Shown: positions 36,241 to 48,754 of the stretch, piece by piece
How the letters are laid out: the number at the start of each line of letters is the position of its first letter
Position numbering within the stretch: the first letter of the stretch is position 1
Source: Lucifuga dentata
Taxonomy: Eukaryota > Chordata > Actinopteri > Ophidiiformes > Bythitidae
Assembly: GCA_014773175.1 (NCBI GenBank)
Contig: VXCM01000040.1
Span: 124,001 to 188,000 of the forward strand
Reading direction: 5' to 3'
Length of the DNA: 64,000 bases
The notes under the pieces: model-generated
Databases searched by the model: none
Seen by the model: only the letters and a program-made list of their open reading frames with translations
What the model was told of the DNA's origin: nothing
Translations under genes and position numbers: made by a program

Positions 36241-36310
36241 CGGCGCGGCGCGGTAGCGAGCGGACACACCGGGACAAGTTGTAACGACAGGACACGGACA
36301 CCAAACCCGG
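36200..36310 (+). other. Putative non-coding first exon of the next gene (b3galt1 by synteny)
   Basis: The CpG block ends in CAAACCCGG|GTAAGG, a good donor, about 100 bp after the likely start region. No ATG-initiated frame here looks protein-coding. In tetrapods the gene after XIRP2, on the same strand, is B3GALT1 (beta-1,3-galactosyltransferase 1), which has non-coding 5' exons and a single coding exon far downstream, so this is the natural candidate. The coding exon is not in the window, so the name rests only on recalled gene order. Confidence 0.45.
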
Positions 36311-38949
36311 GTAAGGCTTTAATACTTGAACCGAAAATGTTGCGGTTCTTCCGGTGTGCTGCGGGTCCGGTGTGACCAGTGTAGCTGCATGTTACCCTGG
36401 CTTTAATTTGACTCTGCGTGCGCTCTCCTGCTCCCGGACAGACGCTGTTTTTAGAAGTGACATTTCCTTTATTTACCGTTTTTCTAGCTGTGTGTGATTT
36501 ATGAATGCGTCATTTGGCTTTGACCCGGTATCCGGTTCTTTATTTTAGCAGCTGGTACTTTATTTTTAGCCTGTAATGTGTTTGGAGATAAAGCGGTAAA
36601 GGATGTTTTCGCAGGCTAGTGGTCATATATGGGGAATTTTCAACTTGCCATTGAAGGTTTACTTTGGGAAAAAAAGCTAGTTTGTGTGGTCGAATGCAGC
36701 TAAAATGGTGAGTTTAGGGTGTTTCGGATTATCCAGTGCTCTTTAGACTTCATTTTAATAGGTTTGATGTATCTGGTAGTTATCAGTGTGTGTGTGAGCA
36801 TAAACCCATATAAGTAGATGAGTGCATTGTGCGTTTCATTATGCTGTGCACTTTATAGTTAACATTATAATGATGATTTATCTGGCTGCTAATCCACTTC
36901 ACTTAACATGAACTTGTGAAATCCATCAACCCTGTTTGTCATTCCATAAAGCCAGCATCCCACGCAGGGGCATATCATTCTGTTAGATAAAAGCAACATG
37001 CTCAAAGGCTGTGAGCAGAAATGGCAAGGCAGGGATAAAACCCTGTGTGGCAACAAGATCAACAGGATTTTTACCTTGTAGTTAAAGGGTCAGAACAGAA
37101 ATTCACGGTCAGTGTCTCTGCCTGCTGCGAACAGCGTGCCTAAGCCTCCTAAAATCCATCTCCAGAGATTTATTTTGACAGTTGCTTTGAAACACGAATG
37201 CCACCCATCTGAATGCATCTCCCTCCTCCAGCACTGATCCTGTTTAGGGAATTACGTCTCCCGTGGAAGTGGTTCCATCACTAGTTTTTCACACTACCTC
37301 TTATCATGGAGTAACACAGGAGAATCTCTTTTGTGAGTGCCGTCTCGTTCAACCTTACAAGGCTGCCTGGGTCGTTAATACTGGCAGCCCTGCCAAATTC
37401 TCTCATTTGAGCCTGTGTGCTGGTGCGAAACCAGAAGCTGATATTGTATGAAGGGGAGAGGACTCCATTTAATTTCAGAAATGTCCCACACTCTGCCATT
37501 CATCTCCTGTGACAAGAAATACAGCGGTTTAATCTCAATTAAGCGATGACATATCAAAACGGGCACCCAGCACGCATGGATGCTTCCAAATGACAATGAT
37601 GAACATGATTTTTTGGAGGTGATGCGCTGATGATTTCTGAACAGCATGAAGATGTTAATTGATCTCAGCTTGCATGGCTTCCTCTGACAATTAACGTTCT
37701 TTTTTTCCTCCTGGCTGACAGAAACGTGACTGTAAAGTCTCATTTATGGAGCAGAATCACGCCAGAAGTCATTTTCTACCACTAAAGGTACAATTATTCA
37801 GATTCTTCAGATGAATGTGTTTAATTGATGACAATCAATAAGTTACAGGTGCAAAAGTGGGTAGAACTCTTCAGAATCAATTATTTTTAGCATATGAAAG
37901 CCCTCTCTTTAAAAACACCTGCCTCTAAATCATGATTATACTCTAAATGATCTGTATCTTATCACAGTCATTATATCCATAAATAAATTGTTTACGTCTG
38001 CAAAATTGTAATCTAGATTGCATCGACATCCTGTGAGAGGAAGCAAGCCTCTGGGTGAGCATCTAATAGGTGCGTGTGTGCGTGGGGAAGGGGAGGGGGA
38101 GTGTATGTGAAGGCATCCTGGGTTATTGGATGAATGTCACGGAAAAAAAAGATCAATCTACTGAAACGTTCTGCACTTAATAACATGATGCCATTTTTAC
38201 TTGTAGCTCAGGGTAGAAAATTTAACAGTTTTTTTGGCTACGAGAAAGAAAGGTCCTCAGGCAAGAATATATTCCCCTTAATTACATCATATTTCTGTCC
38301 TGGAAATGATTGCAATTGGATTTATGGCACTCCAGCGTGTTCACAGATGATATGTGACATTGATGAATGGGCGTTTGTAAAGAGCGCCACAGAAAAGTGT
38401 ATTGCATCCCGTCTTATTAACCTGTTCACAATTTCAATGCGCTTCCGCTTTTTTTTTTTTTTTTTTTTTTTTTGCCGCCGCTTTTCTTGTCAACACAGTT
38501 TAAAGGGAAAATCTGTCATTTTGCGGGCTGCAGTTTGTTACCGCTCGCCGTCACATTTCGGTGTCCTCGGGGAGGAACATATTTCTTTCAAGTGTACAGC
38601 TGGGCTTGTCAAATGTCAGCGCTGTTTTATAACGGTCGTCTGTAGAAGCTGCTGCCGTACAAAGACCTTTAGGTTATGTTGGATTTTTTTTTTTTTTTTT
38701 TTTTTTGGCTTTTGATTTACTTTTACGGGTCTGTCACATCTGCTCGGATCTTCAGCAGGAGCGTTGAATCCATTGGTGTCCAAATTTGGATGAGTTTTGA
38801 CGTTTCGATTTTACACGTCAAGCCAGAAATGAATGGAAACATCCGTCTTAAAGCACTGTTGTTTATATTGTGCCTTGCATATTGACAGCCATATTTAGAT
38901 TGAATTGTAATCTATGATGCGTGAAAGACTTTATTGATAACTGACTGAA

Positions 38950-39011
38950 GTGTTTTCCAAAGAGCAATTTATTGGGCTCAAACCTGCAAAACCACCACAG
39001 TTGTCCTTTAA
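38950..39011 (+). mobile_element. Right-end remnant of the miniature transposon
   Basis: TTATTGGGCTCAAACCTGC leads into AAAACCACCACAGTTGTCCTTTAA, matching the right terminus of the copy that ends at 41,338 (GGGCTCAAATATGCAAAACC...GGTCCTTTAA). The left end is missing. Confidence 0.55.
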
Positions 39012-39576
39012 GAGCACTATATTCTGAGAAATTCTATCCTCAAATTAAATTGAACTTTATATCATGAATGAACTGCCAAAAACAAACAACTTTTCCGATT
39101 CTCAGGCAAATAAACGTTAAGCAATTCTCAAACCTGTCAGATGTGGCATAGAAATTCATTTCTTTGAGCCAGTTAGGAGAAGTCAAAGCATATTAGTTGT
39201 GAAAACAAAAGTGGAAATGTTGGCATCACTCAGACCTAATTGACTTTTCCAACATCCTGGTTGAGTAAAGTAAGGCGGCAGGTTCAGGGAAAGTTAAGAA
39301 AAGTAAATTATACCAAAGAGAAATAACTTCTAATAGTTTAAAACAGACTTATTTCTGTTTTTGATGTTTTTCCATTGCAGTATCTACACTCACATCTCTC
39401 CCTGTGGCTGTGTGCGTGTGTATGTGTGTGTAGTGCTGCTTAAATGACAGATAAAATGCTAAAATATGTATTCCAGTTGATGGAATGCTTCACTCTTACA
39501 GTTGCATTCAATTTCTGTGACTTGAAATGAAAAACAGAAACAAGGGATCAGAGTTTTTCATTTATTTTCTCCTTTG

Positions 39577-39699
39577 GGTGTCCATGTTACAGGGCAGCAG
39601 GGTCATTCAGCTAATCAACAAGCATGCCCCCCCCCCGNGGTGTCCATGTTACAGGGCAGCAGGGTCATTCAGCTAATCAACAAGCATGCCCCCCCCCCG
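39577..39699. repeat. Exact 61-bp duplication separated by an N (likely assembly artefact)
   Basis: Positions 39,577-39,637 and 39,639-39,699 are identical, starting GGTGTCCATGTTACAGGG and ending in ten Cs and a G, with N at 39,638. As at 11.4 kb, this looks like two overlapping contig ends placed side by side, here failing at the poly-C. Confidence 0.85.
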
Positions 39700-40799
39700 A
39701 TGTGTCTTTGAACATCCCTCTAGGGGGCGCTGGAGATTCTTTGACCTGTACCCTGACCTTTATGTGAGGAAGGCCAAGCAAAAAGAGCGACTTTGCCACG
39801 AGGCTCAGTGAAGTATCTCATTATTGTTATTCATTTGACCTTTCCTGACTAATTATTTAATGACGCCATGAGGAAGCAAACGGCTACAGCCGCGTTTTGC
39901 CACGTTTCCCATGGAAGTAATGCTTCCCGCATCACAACTCATAATTTGCCAAGCATTAGGTTTTATCACCGTCTCGTTACACTGTGATTACTAATGGCAG
40001 GAGGCTGTAAGTCATCAGTCTGTCATCTTTCATAACATCTGTGGGTTCGTACTTCTGTGGCTGCAGGATTTCAAAAGATCTCGGCATGATTATTCTCATC
40101 CTCCGAGGGCGTTCTCCGGTTTCATATCCACGCTCTGACCCGCGCCGCTCCCCTGCGCTCACCCTCCGTCTCGCATTCTCTTTCAGCCGCGCTGCCTCTC
40201 TCTCTCTGAGAACGGTCTGGAAAGCAACACGAGCAGCAACGGCTTTCATCTCCTGGCTTCAGCGCGCGGGGTCGCCATCGCGTCTGCAACTCGGCCGTCC
40301 AAACTCTATTGGAACATTTGATCAATCTGGCTGGCTGGCGCTTAACCCCAAACGTCCCACAGCTCTGCATACGACTCCTTACAGATGAGAGATGCGGCTG
40401 CAAAGCCAACAGCACACTGTGATCCCGCTGATTCTCAGTCCCATCAGCCCCAGCAACTCATGAATAAATGAATAAACAGCCGAGATGTTTATTACAAATG
40501 TGGCTACTCACTGGAGCTGATAAAAATAAAATAAAAAAAAAAAAAAGNGTTTGTTTTTTTTTTGTTTGCAAAAATGAGAGATGAGCTGGAACGGCAGAGA
40601 GACGAGCTTCTCTTACTCAAAGCTGACAGATGTCTGATGACAGGAAGCAGCGTGAGGCCGAAAGATGCACAACGAGTGAAAACACCCCCCCATCGCTGCT
40701 ACATTTGAGGTTGATGAGGTGAGTTAGTACTGTCTGATGAAATACGTTGCGTTCATGTCTTCAATTAAATTACATGGCTGTATTAGTTGGGGGTCTGGT

Positions 40800-41338
40800 T
40801 TAAAGGAGCGTACCAGTGATTTTGCACATTTGAGCCCAATAAATACAACCTGAATACATGTTATGTTACTGTCAACAATTTTCCAAAACGTACTACCGGA
40901 GCAGTATGTTTTAGAGTTATTTTTCCTATCTTCCAGACTGCATTGTTTCAGTTCATTCCAGTGCGCTATAAAAATCAACTTACAGAGACTCAAAGCGTGC
41001 TTGAGATACATAATCCATCACAGCAGCAAAATGTGGTTCTCATTTTTTGTCAGTTATTTAATTTAACCAATCTAACACGGAGCTGCACAGAAGGAAATGT
41101 ATGTCTACGCCAGGGAATATAGTCCCAGGAGAAGACGGCCTTTACTGAGACATTTAAAATGACCATCCCTTCTACATTTGGTGAAATATTGGATTTTAAG
41201 GTGGGTGTATCACCTGAATGTTTGATTTTGAAAGATTATGGGATTTGGCAAAGTAATAGCAAAGCTACAGTAACGTAACGTGTACATGGTAGTATTAACT
41301 GGGCTCAAATATGCAAAACCACTGGTATGGTCCTTTAA
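40800..41338 (+). mobile_element. Miniature transposon, full-length copy 4
   Basis: Termini TTAAAGGAGCGTACCAGTG and CCACTGGTATGGTCCTTTAA bound a 539-bp element. The internal blocks TTTCAGTTCATTCCAGT, GCCAGGGAATATAGTCCC and TTTTGAAAGATTATGGG match the outer element at 2,535-3,277. At 41,142-41,150 it keeps TTACTGAGA, the uninterrupted version of the site where the other copy carries a nested insertion. It has no coding capacity. Confidence 0.8.
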
Positions 41339-43246
41339 GTGCTGAATTGTGCAAAGTTGTAAGGATGTATGTGGTTCCCTCTAAATACCGTACACATGGC
41401 AGACTGATGGATGGAGCAGGGTCGCATTGGCTCCATGGCTGCTTCATCAGAATGCCACTCCCCCGCATCCCGTTATCTCGCGCTCCACCTCCACCAGCTG
41501 TGGATGCACGCCGGCTGCGGCCGCCTTCACTTCTCCACGCGCGAGGCTGCTTCCAAAGCTCAGCTCAGCCCCTCCGCCACCACACTTGGCACCAGATGAG
41601 CGCGGCGCCGAGCCTTATAGCCCTGGATTTTTTTAATTGGTTTCTGATGATGGGACTCTGCTGGTTTGCCAAAGCTGGACTATTGATGTCTCCCAGTTCC
41701 CCGAGGTCAAGTAGATGATTGGATTTTCATTGGCGTGGTCAGGCCGCTTGAGGATTGGAGGGCTGAGGAGCCTCTCTGCTGTCCCCCTTCAAGAAAATTG
41801 AATGCATAGAACAAGAAGGAGCGTAACAAGAGAAGCTTTTGTTTATGTGCAAAACTGCCTTATCTCTCCTCCCGCATGGATACCTCATCGCTCTAATTTG
41901 AATGTTCTGAGTTGAAAGTTTATAGAGCTCATTTTCCAGATTCGGAAAGCCTGTGGCCAATGAAATCCATTGAAAACCCCTCCATTTTTAATGTGATTTC
42001 CCTCTCTTTAATCCTTTTTCCTTTTTTTTTTTTCGAAGCCCCACAGTGTTCCATGTTGATATTTTTGCGGCGGCATTCAAAGGGAGGGATGAGGCGTCAA
42101 AGTCGTGCTGCTTTTCGTTATCCAGCTAAATGAATTAAACACAGACGGTGCTGCTCGCCCCTCAGTAGCCACAGAGGAAAATACTCCATCTTATTTTTGG
42201 AACACTTAATAACATTTTGTACTCCTTTCGGCATAATTCTGTAGGTGATATGAATATCTCGCCGCACGCACAGTTGATTTCAATCAGCATCTGCTCCGAA
42301 CAAGCACACGTTCCTCAGCGGACCCGTGTTAACCCATTTGAGTACTCATGTGTGTTTGACTCCGAGGCCTAATTATAGAGCACACTATTATGCGCGCACA
42401 AACAACATACAGAACATCATTAATCTTAGCCTAAACAGATGAAACGCTAATTATCTCAGGTGTGTTTGATACACTTGATGCGCATTTAAGCACCTTGGTC
42501 CTCTGAGGCCCGTATGCAAATTTGACATTTGCTTCTCAAAATGATGTCGACCGGATTGATTTGGAAGGCAGATCCCTGTCCGATCCCAGTTGGTCTCGTT
42601 AACTGACTTTACTTTCACTGTAACTTTCCTAAAAAGGAAAAAAAAGAAGAGAAGAAAACTATTTTTTTATTAGTCTGACAGACCCAGATAATAAAGTTTC
42701 TGATTTGACCTTCTGGACCGAACAGATGTTTCCCGCAAAACGAGACAGATGAGATGTGATTTTTTTTTTTTTTTTTTTTTTTTTTGTTCTTAGTGAAATG
42801 AAGCTGTGTATAAGACACTGGGTTAATACGCTGAGCAAAACAATTACTTTCATCCTGGTTGAGGTTGTAAATGTGGAGCTTTTACATCTTTTTTAACCTC
42901 AGAACTACAGTTAGAAAGGTCAAGTAATGCTTGAGATGCTTTTAGACCTCGTGTTTTTTGGCTTTTGTTGGTCTGGTCTGAATCAGGGACTACATTCTTA
43001 CAGTGTATGTTGCATTTACTGCTTGGTTTGGTTTCACACAGGAAAGCATCCAATCAGCAAAGGCAATGGGAAAAGACTCGCTCCTCTCATTAGTCAGAAA
43101 TTCCTTCCTTCCTTCCACGTCCTTTAATAATTTTACCTAGCTTTAATTGTTTGATTAATATCAGGTGCTAACTATAATTTTTTTTGTTTGAGCACTTGAA
43201 ATGCTTCCAATAAATTTGTATGCAGCATGTATGTTGATATTTTCAG

Positions 43247-43290
43247 CACACTAATCTTTAGATTAGTGTGCAACTAATCTAAAGATTAGT
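43247..43290. repeat. Adjacent palindromes built on CTAATCT
   Basis: CACACTAATCT at 43,247-43,257, spacer TT, and its exact complement at 43,260-43,270 form one hairpin. Directly after, ACTAATCT (43,273-43,280), spacer AA, and AGATTAGT (43,283-43,290) form another. The four CTAATCT/AGATTAG words alternate in orientation. Cruciform or homeodomain-like TAAT cores are possible readings. Confidence 0.75.
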
Positions 43291-46200
43291 GCATCTAGTC
43301 TTTGTAGATGTGTAACTGTGCGAAATGTGTGTCAGTACACCTAACACACTCATTAGACACTCTCTAGCTCCAGTGGTTTGACAGATAAAAAATGTTGCTA
43401 AATGGAACAAAAAAAAAAAAAAAANAAAAAAAAAAAAAAAAAGGATCAGGATCATCTGAGCATTTTTCTTTTGTTTGCTGTAGCAGGCGTAATTCTTTCA
43501 TCTTTAGACTTGGCTCTTACAGCATCACAGTTTAAATAAAACAATTCTTCCCCTTGAGCACCTAAGAAGACATGAGGATGGAGGAAAAATACAAATACAG
43601 AGGTTTGTTTAGCATAATTATTTCTTGGAGTGTGTTTATTCTTACACATTCGGGGCACTTTTGTTATTTCTCCACTGCAGGCAAGAAACGCACACTTATC
43701 TCTCCAGACCAGCTGGTAAATATATAGGAATTGATTTGAAAAGTGTACGTTGCCCTTGATTAGTCGCTAAGTTTTGATTGGGTACTTGGTTTGCAGCGTG
43801 AAAGCTATGACGTAAAACATGATAAATGACTTGTCTAGCGCTCGAGCTTTAAGGATCCTTTTATCTGGTTAGATTGCTTAAGGAAGGCGAAGCGGCTGTC
43901 TCATCTGGTTGCCTTTATAGGACAAAAATGTAATGGGGCCGCGGTAATGTGTGTTCTGGTGTGTTGCACACACAGTGTCATCTTTAATATGCATTTTCCA
44001 TGCATTTTTCACGATGGTTGATTCCATTTTCTGGACGACTCTTCATATTTAATCCACTCGTGCTGTCATGGGTTTTACTTACACAAGAGCTCCAATAAGT
44101 ATTCTGAATGTACCACAATGTGCAGCACAGACGTGTATTTACTTTGTTTACATTAAGTGCAATGCAGCACCATAGTTTTATGGCAGCAGGAGGTTTTGCT
44201 GTGCAGGCAGCAGCCAGAGTCGAAGCAGAAATTTAAAGTAATTTGTTATTTAGCATTTGGCGATATTGAACATTTATTATTGTTAAGCCTCTAATAAGTG
44301 CAGCATCTTCTGTTATGAGCCTGAATTAAATATCTGATAATATGTCATCATTGTGTAATATTAATCTAATCTCATTTCGTCTGAGGGAGTTTTCGCACTT
44401 CGTTTGTTTTGAGTGTTTGATTCGGACCCTGGCGCTACGTTCGGTTCGTTTGGGCACATGTGAACAACACAATAGCTCCTGATTTGTTTTAAAAAAGTAT
44501 TTTTTATTGATTTATATCATGATTGATAGCCCAAAGCTGTCCTTTTTTTTTTTTAACACAGATATGTGGTGATTTATTGTTTGCCTGCTCAGCAGCTCAG
44601 CAGGTAATCTTGATATTCTGAGCATTTTTAATTCATTCATCACTGTCATCATCCATCTTACTAAAGGGAAGGCAGCAGTGGCTCAGTCATGGACAGCCAG
44701 CGACCTTTTCCCACAAGAATCCACTGGGGGAAATTTTGTAGCTGAATTGTCATTGGTGCATCTGATACCTTTCACATTACCACAGAGCTGCGGGGCTTAT
44801 TAGTCCTGCTGCATGATTTTGTATGAAGAAATTCATCTGTTGCTGCCGCCAGGATCATTCTCCTTATTTACACTGAGAAACAGCCGTGCATCACAAAGCA
44901 GAGATTCGTGGTCCTGCAGTCTGTTTCATTCAGCTCTGACTCCTCGTTTCGTGTGCCGTGACGCCGAAAGATGCCACAAAAGTCGTGCGATTTCAAAGCC
45001 AAGAGCCCAGCTGTGCCCATGCATGCCAAGTAGCACACACAGAATGTGCTTTATGGCAACACGATGCAGCTTACTGGTTATTTTCTTCCACATTGAGGAT
45101 GAAATGTTCGCTGTTCATGCATTTAAATTTATATTTATGGTCATCTGTTTTAAATGGGGGCTAATATCAAGCTTGTTTTTGCACCTTCAAGCTTCACTTT
45201 CCTTTATATTCATTTTATTTGTGTATCACCTTCATATTTAAGAGGTCAAATTGTAAGTAAAGTTCCTCTATAGAACTTTTCATCCTTCTTTTATCGTTGT
45301 CATGATCACTGTGTGAGATGCACATGCCTGGACATGCTAAAAGGGTCCCATGTGGAGAGTTATTGCTTCCTTCCATCACAGCATCAGAGGCAGTAGGCCT
45401 GCCATTTCCTGTGCATTTATCACCACTAAGGGAGCAATCAGTGGTGCTGGAGATCAGCTTAGACTGGAAGAAACATGCAGTGTAGATGGCAGATTCAGAT
45501 TCACCCCACCCCCCCGAAACTCCCCATCACTTTATCAAGTGCTATGATCTACTGGAGGAGAAAGCTGGAGCGGTCTTCAAATAAAAGCAATAACTCTGTG
45601 GCTCTGGAGAAGGAAATCAGGAGACAGGCATGCCCGAACGAGCCGGCCAGCCATTCTTCCTCCTGCTGAGCTCTGTATATACAGACGTATGTTGCTTACG
45701 CNCCCCCCCCCCCCCCAACAACGTTTTTCCACATTCACACTCAGCTTTATCATCAGCTGCTCCCTGTAGATGGCTTATTGCCTTTTCTACCCTCATCTGT
45801 CCGCCTGGCTGAAAAGGCTCCCAGGAAGAGATTAGCAATCCAATAACTGGTGGAGCATCCACCTCAGCAGCAGGTGCTCTCAGAGTGAATGCTGATGAGA
45901 ACAGCCAGGACTGTGTAATAACACACCAGACCATGTTTGCTAACAGCGAGCAGCTTCCCAGAAGCCTCAGCACACAAGGGAGGCTAACTTTTGTTAAGGT
46001 CCAGCAGCCTTCAGTGCCTTTCTCTGTGTTTGCCTGCATCATGTAAAGGAACGGTGGATTTTGTCTCGTACTATTTTCAACATTTTGCCCTTTGAACATG
46101 GTAAATTCAGCAGAAAACAGCTCAGATATGAGCATATATAATTCCACTTGATGAAAACCCAATTGATTTATTATGGGAATACAATAAATAGCATTAATAG

Positions 46201-47157
46201 GAAATAATTAAGCAGGCATATCTGTAGGTTTAACCCATCATTTGAAATGTACCTGAGGGAGATTTCTGTTAATGCAGGGAACCTAAACGCATTAAAGAAA
46301 GCAGAGTAATGTGTTTAACACACACTAGGCATCACCTCTCCTCTATTGATTTCCAATGAAACGTATGAAGAAGTGATATTCACGAATCCCCTTCTGTGAA
46401 GCAACACACGATGCTCCATCTGGTGAGATTTCATGCCCGTACATGTTGACATGAAGGAGCAGGCTTGCAGTGTCACTCAGCAAAGTAGATAAATGTTGAA
46501 TTTTTGATGGCTTTCGCCTGATGATGTCCATTAACCAATCAGCAGGGGTTGCTGTACATTGATGGACCAATGAGCTAACAGGATATTACTGAGTCTCTGA
46601 AGCCAATCTAAATTATCATGTCATCATGTGTATCATATATTGTTGCCCCGCTGCTGTTAGTTCACTATTAGAAGCTGAATGATTACACAATCGTAGAGTG
46701 TGTGTGCATTTTTACATTTGATGTAGGCAGCAGAAAAATAATACCACTCTAGTTTTTTTGTGATCATTTATATATATGTTGAACATAGGTAGGGTTTGTT
46801 GGTTGTTGTTTATGTCTTTAACAAAGTGTGATGAGACCCATGATTCACTCTGGAGCTGTGTGCATCACCTTCCATCTGATAAGCTCAGCAACGCGTTTTG
46901 TCAGATGTTGTTGTTTGTCGCCTACCGTGTGTAGCACAGGAGAAGATTTTGGACAAAAATGGTCATGTGTTATATGTTGTCTCTTGATTTTAACCACATT
47001 ATGTCCAGTAAGAGAAGTGCCACGTTTCAGACATGTCCACACTTGCAAATGCAGATTATCAGCTGTGATCAGCTGCACGTATAAACCAAGAAAGTATTTT
47101 TTATGAGAAGCACTCCATGTAGCACGTTAGCATAGCGGGATCATTCCTTTGTTTCCA

Positions 47158-47368
47158 CTATGTTCCCCAGCTCTATGGACCCTGGGAACATAGGGAGTCA
47201 TTCCTATGTTCCCAGGATCCTATATAGCACATAAAGGTCCTTTTCAGCTCTATATAGCACAATAGAGCACATAATGGGTTAGGGTTAGGGCTAGAGTTAT
47301 TCTGCTAACACACTTAATGTGTGTTAACAGAATATTGAACTGGGGAACATAGGACCCTGGGAACATAG
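47158..47368. repeat. Inverted-repeat element with ends CTATGTTCCCCAG
   Basis: CTATGTTCCCCAG at 47,158-47,170 is matched by its exact complement at 47,340-47,352. Inside the left end, CCTGGGAACATAGG (47,181-47,194) and CCTATGTTCCCAGG (47,203-47,216) form a perfect 14-bp inverted repeat. GGACCCTGGGAACATAG is repeated directly at 47,177 and 47,352. The middle holds telomere-like GGGTTAGGGTTAGGG at about 47,277-47,290 and a further hairpin (about 47,300-47,333). It resembles a small non-autonomous DNA repeat; I do not recognise its family. Confidence 0.65.
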
Positions 47369-48709
47369 ATATGCTCCCAGCGTAGCGACTGTATCAGGGG
47401 CTCTGTAGCCTCAGCTAATCCTGCTCTCTGAAAATATTACCCATGTTGCTGAAGTCAAGGCTCCAACACGGAGCTGCGTTTGAAAAGCCACAAACACAAA
47501 CTCAGCACAAAACAAACTGCCGGGTGGTATTTTCTTTTCACAGGAAGCTCAAAAGAGCTTAAACACTGCATAGCATCGCTGCAAGTTGTCTCGCTCGTCC
47601 ATTAACCCCCCCCCCCCCCCNGGCTTTCTGGTCCGGGGCCTGCGGTGAATTTATGTACTCTGCTTGTGTTATCTGTAGTTTGTGTTTCTCTTCAATTTCA
47701 CGGCGGCTTGCATGCCATGACAAAGCATCGGCTGGAGTGGGCTCCTCAAGGCCACCTAGTAACAATCGGCCTGTAGCGTTATTTTTATGCATGAATCGCA
47801 CTTTGATTTGTGAGTGGAGATGAGCTATTTCTCTCAGTCACCCAATGCAGAAAAGGCCGCGTCTTGTGGAGCGACTGTCAGGGTCAACGGGTTTTATGTC
47901 ACGATTGAAAGGATGAAAATCTAAAAATGCCACAAGGTGTTTACAAATTCCCAGTAGAGTTGCGGAGATTTAGCGGGGTGGAGATAGAAAGATCCAGGGA
48001 GAGACACAATGACAAATTGCGATTGTGTTCTGGCGTTCTTGGATGTTTGCCATCTTTGTGAGGAAAAGGGCACGTAACGACTGGCAAGTGAGAGGCACAG
48101 CTGCAGCACCAATTCCCACTAATTGAGTGAAGTTCGGCGGCCCGCGAGGGAAAAACCAGGTGCACAGATACAAGTCGGGGTTAGCCGAGGTCCACAACAA
48201 ACATGGAATCCTCCCCTCAGCTGTTCTCCTAATTGCGGTTAGTCTAATCTCTCCCTTGGCTTCCTGTCTGAGAAAGAGAAATATGCGGAGCGTTGAGCAG
48301 TCATCTGGCACGAGCCTCAGTAGACGTCATTGCATTGGCACGGCGTTCACCGGCCGTGAAGACGAGGAACAAATGAATTACCAGGCTGAGAGATAAATGG
48401 AGAAAAATGAAACGGGATGAATTAGAGTGCGTAGAGACTCCAGCGTTACAGGTGTCTGGAGAGGAAAAACTGATGCCAGGCAGCAGAATTTGGCACCCGG
48501 GGATGTATCGTGTTCCAGTAAATGACAGGCCCACATCATAATAAAACAGGCTGGTGAAAGGTAGCGTGATATTAATTATGACAGGCATCCCCCCCCCTCC
48601 CTCATCTGCAACCGATGCAAGCATGTATTCCCCGTTACATGGCAACTCCATCCTAAAAGAGTCCAAATCTCATTTTTCTGTCATTACAGCATGAATAAAT
48701 CTCTGCTGG

Positions 48710-48713
<4 letters not shown>

Positions 48714-48752
<39 letters not shown>
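48714..48752. repeat. GA dinucleotide microsatellite
   Basis: About nineteen uninterrupted AG/GA units, the longest perfect dinucleotide array in the window. Confidence 0.9.

Positions 48753-48754
<2 letters not shown>

Noticed and set aside
44670..44700. GGCAGCAGTGGCTCAGTCATGG resembling the start of a tRNA-derived SINE
   Set aside because: There is no B box, body or poly-A/tail repeat downstream, so the match is too short to call.
45597..46162. Minus-strand open frame of 181 codons across a poly-C with N
   Set aside because: The frame depends on the unresolved homopolymer at 45,702. It has no domain and no exon signals.
47276..47293. Telomere-like TTAGGG units as an interstitial telomere
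   Set aside because: Only about three imperfect units occur, inside a larger inverted-repeat element, so they are reported as part of that element.
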